In this document: positions 30,701 through 39,864 of the stretch, in pieces | Layout: each line of letters starts with the position of its first letter | How positions within the stretch are numbered: the stretch's first letter is position 1 | Source: Podarcis raffonei | Taxonomy: Eukaryota > Chordata > Lepidosauria > Squamata > Lacertidae | Length of the DNA: 64,000 nucleotides | Direction of reading: 5' to 3' | Assembly: GCF_027172205.1 (NCBI RefSeq) | Contig: NC_070611.1 | Coordinates: forward strand, 41,350,979 to 41,414,978 | Position numbers and translations under genes: made by a program | Notes under the pieces: generated by a model | What the model saw: only the letters and a program-made list of their open reading frames with translations | What the model was told of the DNA's origin: nothing | The model's database searches: none

Positions 30701-33700
30701 TTTTTATCAGAGTTATGGGAGTCACATTAAGGTTTGTTTCATCTTAATATTTTGAGCTAAAATGCTAACTCTAAGTAAGTCTGAATCTTAATACACACAC
30801 ACACACACAATTTATTTCTCTACCTGCTGTTTGTGTGCGGGGTGGCAGCAGCGTGCAACAATATTGTGTGTTAGTGTTTAAATTCTATTATTTTGAAAGT
30901 ATTGAATCCATAGCTATCCTGCCTACAAGAGGTATTTTCCATTCAGAGAAGGGCTTTGACATATGATGTGCAGGCCTTGAGCAATATAAGAAAGAACTAA
31001 ATGCATAACTAGTATTCCACTTGTGCAAGCTGTAGTATGAAAACTGCTATAGAAGTTATCACTTATCTGACTTCTTGTAGTTTGAAAACCAAATAGGAAA
31101 TGCAATAAGAAGTGTTGAATAAGTGAATGACTTACACATAGATGTATAAACACCCTGCAAGCAAATCAGGATGAACACTCATTGCTGCATAACCACCTCC
31201 CAAAAAAACCTGGCAGCAGCCTAGGTTATGCTTTGCTAAATATGTGAAATAAAGAACTCACCTTTTAAGAGAGAACAGCTCATTCATTGCTGACCTCACT
31301 TCTGCTGTCACCTCCATTTTAGCTTTTGCTTCATGAGTTGCACTAAAAATAATATAGATGTTGTAATTCTGGGTGCATATAGGCAGATTTTAAAATAGAA
31401 ACACATTTTTCTGCCTGCACCCCCCAGAAAATAGGTGAACAGTCTGGTTTGCTTTTGTCCACAAGTAGCACAAATCTGCAATCACTCTGAAAACCAGTTT
31501 CAAACTGTTTCCTTAGTAATCAGTGCATTACAAAACCAATGAACATTTTCAGACTGACGAATTATTCTGCCAATGACAGTCACACCTTGCACAGCACATT
31601 TAAAAACCTCTCAATGGAAACTTGCAGCCATAAGAATCAACCAGAAATTCCTCACCTCTTAAAAGTCAACAGACTAGAGGAAATAACATTAGAAAATGAA
31701 GCCAACGCCAACCCACCAACCCATCTCGTCAAAGCCATTATGCCCAAGCTTGAGGTAGAGGCCTTGCTCTCTCCCACCAAAACCTATAACACCCTCCCTG
31801 CTGACACCCATTCATCTTGCCCTCTTCCTGCACACAGATGGCTACTGAAAACTGAACTATTCAAGTGAGCTGCTAACATTTTGATGAACTGCTATTTCAA
31901 ATATATATAATTCGTCTGATGCCGTTGTCAGTTCCTTATTTGTAGGTACGGTATAATGACCCCCCCCCATTCATTATTCTTAGGTATATTAGCAAAAACT
32001 GGGGCAGAGACATCACATTTCGACAACTACATCAGCAAAAAGTAATCTCTGGTCAGACATGATGTTGGGATCTGATGGGGGCAATCTCCTAGTGGCAGGG
32101 TAGAATGATCTGGGGTGGTTGAAAGCTTGTTTTTGGATATAAAGTCCCCAGGTTTCTTACTTGTGAGCATACTAGCAAGAAAAGAAAACGTTGGCTGGGT
32201 CACATCATGCTTGAAGAATGTCTGCTACAGCGATACAGCGGGCCCACGTGGCCTTCCTGTTCTTTGCAATGGCTACTGGGGCAGCCTGTGTCAGCATATT
32301 TGCGTGGGAAGGTAGGAGGGCACAAACAGGACCACCAAGCCCTATGAGAATTCTCCATGTGCAGGCCCCGCAGTCAAACCATCTAGCTTGTTATTAATAA
32401 TCGAAATTGCAACAAAGTGTCTAACCTTTTAAGAGCATCAACAGAACGTCTGTCGTTTTCTTTGAGAAACTCATCAAATGCTATTGCATCTTCTTCTAAT
32501 TTTGTTTCAGCGAGTTTGGCCCTCCTCTCTTCCTCCGATACCATTTCCTCCAGCTTGGCTATGGTGCGCTGTTTCGTTTTAACCGCATACTGGGAAGGGG
32601 AAACATTGCAAAAAGTTAAGCCCAAAAGGATCTTCGTATTCAAGCGCCTTGCAAAGCTGAATGCCATTCCAATAGCAAAAAAAGGCTATGCAAGGCCTGG
32701 TTGCTACTCTTTCAGGTTACTACCCTGAAGGCTTTTCGATCGAGCATTCTCATCCTAACAGCAATAAAGTTAATAGTCCTATCAGACAGCTAGTGCATGC
32801 TACAGAGAAACCATATTCTCATTAACTTAACTTAAGAGTAAATCAGGGTTTACAGAATCTTTGGGTTTTTAGTCAGAAACTTTTTTCTGTCTTCCCTTGG
32901 GCAGGTTTATTATGCTGTTAATGGTACATGGGGTCAGAATGGAATACTCAGGCTTATTCACTAACCAATATAATTAGTCAGGACACTAAATAGTAAATAA
33001 TGAATGTATAGTTGAGAATTAAGATAGTGAGTACATATTAAAGGATGATTTATTCCAAACAAAATCAGTGCCATACGGCCACCATGTTTAGTGCTCAATT
33101 GCTTTGATTTAGTGATCTGTTCTGAACTAAACAGAAATGTTCCAGTGTATAGCTGAAGCTACTGTAACTAGAACTTTCCCATTTTTAAGTGCACCAACTA
33201 CACGAAACAAAATGGTTACCTCCAGTAGAAACAACTCTTTCTGTTCATTGATGTATTCTGTTATAGACTGCTTATCACTCTGAATACCTTTAAAACAGTT
33301 AGAATTGTTAGATTTCATCTTCAAACCTCTGCAATTTGTAGGTTTAAATAAACTTAATGTGTACTCAATTATAAACAATATTTGAAGATTAACCATCTTT
33401 CCAGACATTATGTGGATATCTTGGATTCACTAGTTTTGCATACTATCTCAGTGTGGACCCAATGCCAAACCATGGTTAATGAAGCTATGATTTGGTGTGA
33501 TACCTGAATCAATGAACCATGGTTCGTGATGAGTCAGCAAACTAGAATCAGAAAGAGGTTTGCCATGATATTTGAATTGACAAACCATAGCTACAGCTGC
33601 TGCTCTGGCCCTAAGGTGCAGGAATCTAGAATTCTATATTATCACAAGTTGTGGACCTTCTTTTGAATTTAAATATATATCTTAAATTACGTATGACCTA

Positions 33701-34383
33701 TACTACAGGTTCTATAGTATATAAATTAATCTATAAACCAGTTAATCACAAGATCCTGCATATGAATAGTTGAAAATTCTTGGTAAATACAAGATCTGGT
33801 AAACTCAGGTTTATATTTTTGTAACTCATTTCACTCACACTTTGCAAAAGCAAGAGTCCAGTCCAGAGCAGAAGTCTCTTTCTCTATTTCTTGTTTTGTT
33901 TCTCTTTCAATGGCTTCTTCCAGCTTTTTGAGAGCCTTTCGAGACCTAGCTCTGGATGAAAATGTGCTCTTTTCATGCACCTTCAGATTGTGTTGAACTG
34001 TTCTAACCTGAAATTGAAACCCATGTTATCCAGCTTTTGAGAAAGGTAATCTCTTCTCTCACTTAAACTTCACACTTAACTGAACTAGATGAGACACGCG
34101 AGACCCATGATTGGATCTACTGAGTGATGTATAGAAGCAGACATGGGGGAGGGGAAAATGCATCAAAGTCACTGTGCTGGGTGAGGGTGTGTGAACTTTT
34201 CTCCACACGTCATTTCACTGACTGAAAAGGCTCTAAGTTATGCAAGTCCAAACAAATGTGAACTTTGAATGATGCCAGAAGCTAAATGACAGCCAATACA
34301 ACAGCCCAAAATTTGGTTTAATATGTTTTCTTCTTCCAAGCCCTCAAAGTTGCAGCTTCTGAACAATTTTTGAGGATGCTAAG

Positions 34384-34417
<34 letters not shown>

Positions 34418-37400
34418 CTATGAGTGAATGCATGTACACATGAGTGTGGGCATTTCACCCAGAAGAGTGAGCCTCATGCCAAAAAAATAATAAAAATTAG
34501 CCACCCATACGCATCCAATTAACAGATTTACATGCTTAGAGGAGCTTGTCTCATAACATTGTTTTACAACTGTTGCCATTACAGTGGTACCTTGGGTTAC
34601 ATACGCTTCAGGTTACAAACGTTTCAGGTTACAGACTCCACTAACCCAGAAATAGTGCTTCAGGTTAAGAACTTTGCTTCAGGATGGGAACAGAAATCGT
34701 GCTCTGGTGGCGCGGTGGCAGCAGGAGGCCCCATTAGCTAAAGTGGTGCTTCAGGTTAAGAACAGTTTCAGGTTAAGAATGGACCTCCGGAACGAATTAA
34801 GTACTTAACCTGAGGTACCACTGTATATGAATTACAGTGGTACCTTGGTTTACGAACTTAATCTATTCCGGAAGTCCGTTCTTAAACCAAGACGTGCTTT
34901 CCCATAGCAGCGGGGGACTCAATTTACAATAGTAAATTGAGTAAATTTACAATTTACTCAATAGGAAGCGGAACATCTTCTGCTTCCAAGGCAAAGTTTA
35001 CAAACCCAAACACCTACTTCCGGGTTTGCAGCATTCTTCATCCAAGTTGTTCATAAACTAAGCTGTTCTCAAACCAAGGTACCACTGTATTGGGAGAGGT
35101 ATGTACTATCTCTACACAAAACTACCATTCTGCCCCACTTTTCCAACCTAATAGGGCAAACGTTTTAAATAATAAATACATGAAGGTATGGGAATTCTAC
35201 TAGAAAAAATGACTTATAAACTAAGAGCCTCTAGAGGTTAAAAAAAAGTAAATTTGTGTTTGGTTGTGTTCTGTATTATCTACGAAAACAATAAAATCAA
35301 ACTGCTCACCTGGCCTATAAATGGCTGTGGATGATAGAATAAAATAAGAATCTGTGGAGCTTTGCAAACCCTTGGAAAATAAGGGATCTCCATGTTAATT
35401 GTGTTTTTAAAAATGTTTTAGACTTGTTATAATTTCTATTATACTAAAAGTCTGGAAGGTATTACTGATACCTCTGGCCTACTTTTGTGTCTCTGCTCTG
35501 ATATTTCTGTTTCCTGTGATGTTTTCATTTATGCTTGATTTTTCATTTAATTAAAGTTTGAAAAATAAAAATAAACAACTAATGAAAACAATTACAATGG
35601 CAACTATAGTCAATTATATATTTGACAATTGGAAATACATACCTTTTCTTTTTCTGTGCACTCAATATCTCTATAAAGATATATTTCAGCATCCATGGCT
35701 TTGAAAGGGCTCTTTGGTTTGCCATCTTGCCACATAAAACATGAAAGAAAATACCATTTGCTTTCTAATACCATTTAGGAATATTAGCATTCAACTCCCA
35801 GCCCTCCCACGATCCCAAACCATTAAAAATGGCAAATCTCAACTCAAGGAAAAACTAGCTAAAGAGTTATCCAGCAGGAATGAGAATGGCTTTTGATTTT
35901 CATTCATTACTTCTGTGACTTTCCCACATCCCTTTAAAAGAAAAAAAAAGCATAAAATGATATATATTATCTGTTCTGGGAGCACTTTGTGCTGAAGTTT
36001 ATGGCTGCTTTATATTTAAGTACCAGACTAGCTGCCAAAGGCACCTAGGAATTCCATGCCAGTGAGTGCCTGGAATTCCAAGTAGTAAAGTCAATGAGCA
36101 GATGACTCTTCTCTTCTGCCAACCTGCTTGTTTTCCATGTTCCCGGCAGAGAAAGGAAAGTCTCTTCCTCTGCAACCAGCAAAGTAGTACATCAGGCTGG
36201 CAGCGAAGGAACAGACCACAGTCTTCCTCCTTGCCTTGGAAGAAGGCGAATATTTTTCTTAGCCTGCCTTTCCAGGCTTCCCCTGCTGTGGCCAGCATAG
36301 AAGCTAGCACAGTGTACTAGGCTTTTGGCAGGTTAGTAATAAAAAGTGTGCGGGTAGTAACTTCTGTCAGCTTAATTTAAAATGAGTTATGGAGCAGAAA
36401 TTTAATAAGCGAACAATTTAAATACATGTGCCATGTGTAGAACGATGGGGAAGAAAACAAACACAAATCACTGCCCGTAGCAGCAGTGATGCATGTCAAG
36501 GGACAAAGTAGTAGTGGTGCTCTTCTAGTGATGGTGCTGCACTCGTTGCACCAGGGGTAAGTAATAAATTTTTTTTATTTATACCCCGCCCTTCCTGGTT
36601 CAGAAAACCGGGCTCAGGGCGGCTAACAACAAATTTAAAACACTTAATTGTAATACAACATAGAAGCAGCATAAAATACAGTATAAAAGCATGAATGACA
36701 AGAAAATCCAAAGTTCAAAAATCAATTTGGGGAAAATCCATCCGATAAACATTGGCTAGTCACCAGGGCTAGCTGGGTGAATTAGTTCTACTTGGGCCAG
36801 CAATGAGGCAAGGGGAGAATTAGCTGTGGGGTCTCAGAGTGGGTAATCTTCATAAAAGGGGAGGGGGAGGAAAAAGAAGGGAAATAAAAGATCAGGCTGA
36901 ATTCAAATTAAAGGTCAGGCAGAAGAGCTCTGTCTTACAGGCCCGGTTAAATCCTGAAGGGCCCTAGCCTCATGGGACAGAGCATGCCACCAGGTCGGAG
37001 CCATCACTGAAAAGGCCCTGGCCCTGGCGGAGAATAGTCTGACTTTCTTAGGGCCTGGGACCTCTAAACTATGGTTATTCATGGACCTTAAGGTCCTCTG
37101 CGGGGCATACCAGGATAGGGATGTGGTGACAGTCAGATGGGGGGGTTGGGTTGGCAGCATTACCCCTAGAAGGTGCATGTGCTCCTGTGGGGCTTTTGCT
37201 GCGAACCTGGAGGTTCCTGACATCATGCCATTCTGTAAAGTACAATCCTGCACTTCACTCTTGCATAATGCAGAAGTATCTAAGGAAGTATCTATTTATG
37301 GGAACTCCTAGATGCACCAAGCATGTGTAGGGCCATCCTGAATTTCTTGGTCTGCCATTGCTTGCATTATAAAGATCATCGCCTCCACATCTGAATACCT

Positions 37401-37593
37401 CATTAGAGTTGGGTCCAATGAATGGCCAGACACCACGCAGAGCCCATTACAGAATTCACTGTTTCCCCCATGTTCCAGATGTTGATTTTCTGGAGCCCCT
37501 GACAGTTCAACCTACAGTTTCTAAAGCTATTTGATATTTTGAATTACCTATCTCAACTTTTGATCCCAAACACTGTGTTGAAGCCATCTCCAT
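21763..37593 (-). CDS. CCDC38: Coiled-coil domain containing 38, complete
   Basis: Fifteen coding exons on the minus strand, listed 5' to 3': 37548-37593, 35643-35725, 33839-34007, 33220-33287, 32426-32589, 31262-31342, 30353-30567, 29472-29582, 27711-27798, 27094-27166, 26378-26529, 24479-24614, 23318-23532, 22088-22181, 21763-21870. They total 1803 nt, giving 600 aa plus TGA; all phases join and all donors are GT. Human CCDC38 is about 563 aa. Residues about 100-215 (ITEYINEQKELFLLEY, then DAIAFDEFLKENDRRSVDAL) match the DUF4200 coiled coil shared with CCDC42 and CFAP73. A second charged coiled-coil stretch spans about 367-565. The family works in sperm flagellum and axoneme assembly. ATG at 37591-37593 has an in-frame TAA just upstream; a second ATG at 37585-37587 is also possible. 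The least certain exon edges are the 5' ends of 33220-33287 and 27711-27798. Confidence 0.92.
22000..22065. repeat. Short palindromic dispersed repeat, copy 6
   Basis: Diverged: tactcagtattgggtactactgagttcagtaagatttacagcc. In the last intron region of CCDC38. Confidence 0.4.
22800..23215. mobile_element. GC-rich unclassified repeat-like insert
   Basis: A sharply GC-richer block in a CCDC38 intron, beginning near tgtcagggaactgccatcgg. It looks like a dispersed element. It could be an LTR-element fossil, but I see no matching repeats at its ends, so the family is left open. Broken or partial if so. Confidence 0.3.
24296..24375. repeat. Short palindromic dispersed repeat, copy 7
   Basis: gagttttactcaaagtagaccggttgaaa ... 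atttcagtggctctactctgagtagga; in a CCDC38 intron. Confidence 0.45.
25380..25460 (-). mobile_element. CR1/L2-clade LINE 3' fragment
   Basis: Minus-strand reading matches the usual LINE 3' end: ttgtaaactactttgagatct ... tatagaaatgaataataa. Confidence 0.45.
25745..25808 (+). mobile_element. Sauria-type SINE, 5'-truncated, 64 bp
   Basis: Only the 3' end is present (gagtgagatgagcgcacaaccctagag ... gcccgaacgggcaggggtaccttt), matching the 11077 subfamily. A perfect 14-bp duplication accctagtgcccta flanks it at 25731-25744 and 25809-25822, so it inserted as a truncated copy rather than decaying later. Confidence 0.85.
27430..27592. mobile_element. TA-flanked Tigger-like MITE, 163 bp
   Basis: Begins cagtggtaccttgggttac and ends atccactg with TA flanks. 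It lies in the CCDC38 intron between exons 27094-27166 and 27711-27798. Confidence 0.75.
28960..29368 (-). mobile_element. MIR/CORE-SINE split by a hAT-like element
   Basis: Left piece 28960-29005 (gaatggagatttgaacctgg, then aatgctctagcc) joins in sense with the right piece from 29349 (actacacaccactgtggctc). The hAT-like element at 29006-29340 and one copy of its duplication separate them. Confidence 0.7.
29006..29340. mobile_element. hAT-like MITE, nested
   Basis: Ends caggggtcagcaagg and cacgttgccgacccctg, with perfect 8-bp duplication ctctagcc at 28998-29005 and 29341-29348. The core contains inverted and direct copies of gaaattgcgtctgcgcat and ccggaaatcac. The 178-residue plus-strand ORF crossing it is incidental. 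Confidence 0.85.
30797..30811. repeat. (AC)n microsatellite
   Basis: Short acac run in a CCDC38 intron. Confidence 0.8.
33440..33620. mobile_element. Palindromic MITE-like segment
   Basis: Inverted motifs ccaaaccatggttaatg, aatgaaccatggttcgtg and gacaaaccatagctac suggest a decayed palindromic element in a CCDC38 intron. Ends uncertain. Confidence 0.35.
34386..34416. repeat. (GT)n microsatellite
   Basis: Pure gt run of about 30 bases. Confidence 0.9.
34582..34823. mobile_element. TA-flanked Tigger-like MITE
   Basis: Ends cagtggtaccttgggttac and ttaacctgaggtaccactg, TA flanks, same subfamily as 15612 and 27430 (gcttcaggttaagaa motifs). Confidence 0.85.
34835..35087. mobile_element. TA-flanked Tigger-like MITE, second in tandem
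   Basis: Ends cagtggtaccttggtttacg and aaaccaaggtaccactg, TA flanks, same subfamily as 20339 but in the opposite orientation. Starts 11 bp after the previous element. Confidence 0.85.
36555..37245 (-). mobile_element. CR1/L2-clade LINE, 3' part with reverse-transcriptase C-terminus
   Basis: On the minus strand, a translated stretch around 36900-37040 reads ARAFSVMAPTWWHALSHEAR. This matches the conserved ..FS..AP..WN.LP.E.R end of CR1/L2 reverse-transcriptase ORFs. It is followed by a 3' UTR ending gccctgagcccggttttctgaacc ... ggcggggtataaataaa near 36560. 5'-truncated and decayed. Confidence 0.65.
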
Positions 37594-37614
37594 ACTTTAA
37601 CACCCTCCCGAGAT
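37594..37614 (-). other. CCDC38: CCDC38 5' UTR portion of the start exon
   Basis: On the minus strand a good pyrimidine-rich acceptor (tgtttctttctag) ends just before base 37614. The start-codon exon therefore begins at 37614, and at least one non-coding exon must lie further right, probably in the CpG-rich block near 38.6-39.0 kb. A candidate minus-strand donor (CCT/gtaagg) sits at 38690-38691. Confidence 0.5.
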
Positions 37615-38167
37615 CTAGAAAGAAACATAATTGCAAGAAAGTTTAAAAACACATTTGCTTTTTAGCTGTTTGAAAATTCAATACAGGGATAAACAACAGC
37701 ATGAACGAAGGCAAATGACTGTTTAATCTGACAAAAATCAGCAGTAGTTGAATGAAACAAAGAGACTTAGAATATAAATATAGATATATTGCATGAATGT
37801 GAGGCTTGCCAGACAGAGATGTTAGATCAATAAAACATTTTTACATTTATCTCCCTGTGTATTATAATGAATATTTATTGCCTTCAAGGTAATGCTAAAC
37901 TACCATGGGGGTGGGGGAGAAGGGACTACATGACAAATAAATGGGGAAGCTGGACAATGTCCCCCCTCCACTTCCAATGTTACATTTCCTTAGCTTTGTT
38001 CTAAATGAGGCAGGATGGGAAATGGCCTAGATGAAAATAGACTCATCAGGTGCAAGTATGAGACTGCTGATATAACCTTTTTCTTCCTTTATGAGAGAAA
38101 ATAAAAAAGCAAGCTTTGGGCTCACACCTATGTCTTCTACTGTACACTGTTTCCCTTGGATGACATC

Positions 38168-38235
38168 CCATTTTAGTCAGAACAGACCCATTAAAACCAA
38201 TGGCCTTAAGTCCACTTATTTCACTGGGCTTGCTC
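38168..38235. repeat. Short palindromic dispersed repeat, copy 8
   Basis: agtcagaacagacccattaaaaccaatggcc ... aagtccacttatttcactgggcttgctcc. Confidence 0.4.
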
Positions 38236-38402
38236 CGAGGAAATAATACACGTACCAGTTCAACCCTTCATAGCCAGATCGAAAGAAGGTTATGGCCAGT
38301 AGGTGCAGAGAGTTATTATTTTATTTTGGGTCCACTGAATAAAATTTCGCCCGTGTGTGTAAATACATAAGCAATCAATCCTCGGAATGTAACACGTGTA
38401 CA

Positions 38403-39060
38403 GGCGAAGCTGCCTTGATGCATGTGCAGAGCGCTAGATGTGACGCACAGCTGGTTTCCACTTCTGAGATGAGGTCTACGGGTTTCCGGAGGAGAAAGTG
38501 ACTTCTTCCAGGTAAGCTGTTGCTTTTTATTATTATTATTTATTATTATTATTTATGTGTTTGGGGTAGATTTTTTTTTTTGCAAAAACTGGGCGAAGGG
38601 AGGAACCAATGCACCGCACAGCGGCTGCACGCCAAACCTCCCCAAATGCAGCCCCTGCCCTTTCTTCGAGAAGTTTGACTTCCTCCTTACAGGAGAGCGC
38701 CCGGGCAGTCGAAGGAGGTAGCTAAAGACATGCGAGAGCCGCCACCGCAGCAACGGCGCCTCCCGGGCTGTGAAGGCGGTTGGGAAGAAGAGGCCCCCCC
38801 GGCAGCGCGAGGCGGGAAGCAAACGCCGCTCAGCGCCGGCGCAGCTCCGCCCACCTCTGCGCGGGGCCGCGCGCGCCTTGGCAGCTTGCAAGGAGCTTGC
38901 TGAGACTTTTCTTCGCGCCTCCCAAACACCGCTGGGATGGAAGCGGAGCTGGCCTCCTCCTCCAATGCACCGACCCTGTGCACATGTTTGAGTGAAGAGT
39001 TCCACATTTGCCTCCTTCCTTCCTTCCAGCCGAGCATGCATAGCACTGCCGTTTTGCTTC
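38403..39060. promoter_or_regulatory. CpG-rich block between CCDC38 and AMDHD1
   Basis: About 38590-38960 is rich in CpG and G+C (for example gcggggccgcgcgcgcc) in an otherwise AT-rich region. It lies between the divergent CCDC38 and AMDHD1 genes and is the most likely promoter of the first non-coding CCDC38 exon. A perfect plus-strand donor (CAG/gtaagc) at 38509-38516 suggests that transcripts also start rightward here. Long ORFs inside are composition effects. Confidence 0.5.
38529..38555. repeat. (ATT)n low-complexity run
   Basis: Repeated attatt units just right of the 38511 donor. Confidence 0.8.
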
Positions 39061-39274
39061 TGACACCCTCAAAATGGTTGAGCTTTCTTCTTTTTTTAAG
39101 GAAACCACCATTATTATTTTTTTAATCTTATGAAGACTTAACGGGAGCCAAAGCTCAGTCCCAGGGTCTGTTTTAGATGCTGCATCTAAAACAGGACATA
39201 ATGAAAAGTGCCTCTGAGCATGTGCAGAATGTTACTGTACGGTGAAGTAATTGTCATCTACTCTCACATTGCCA

Positions 39275-39295
39275 AACAAACAAACAAACAAACAA
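39275..39295. repeat. (CAAA)n microsatellite
   Basis: About five caaa units. Confidence 0.8.
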
Positions 39296-39864
39296 GCTAG
39301 CCCAAAATTAGAGATTTTAAGCTTTACCTGACGTATGGCAAGCCTAGTTTTACTGCCCAATGCAAATTTATCTCAGGCTTTTCCGATTGCAATCAATCGC
39401 GCTTCCCAGCTTGACATGTGACCCACCAGCTGAGCCTTATTGCAGCTTCCCCTAAGCTGATGCCCAGCCGCCACTGGGATGTTTTTGATATTTGCATCAT
39501 CCTTGGTCATTTGCCATTCTGGCTGCAGTTGATGGGAGTTGTAGCCCAAAGCATCATTTGGACTATTGGGGAGCATTATAAATGAGATTCCCCTACCTGC
39601 AATTGAAATAGTTAGGGGTCCATTCCGTATAACCACCTCAGGACTGCAGCACCTCATTTTGAATTCTGTACAGTCCAAGCCCCCCCCCCCCCCCGTGTGT
39701 GTTTGCTTGTTGTGGGTGAAAACTGCCAACTAAGAGAAATGATGACGATTCCAGGAGCAAACCTTGCCCTGGAAAACTCGTGAGCATTCTCCCTGCCTTG
39801 TTGACGCTGTCTGGGCCAGTCCCAGACTTCCCAAGCTCTTTTGTATCTGTCTGGAAAGAGCAAC

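Noticed and set aside
38553-39111. Overlapping ORFs on both strands, up to 162 residues
   Set aside because: They fall in the CpG-rich block, where stop codons are rare by composition; no conserved motif.
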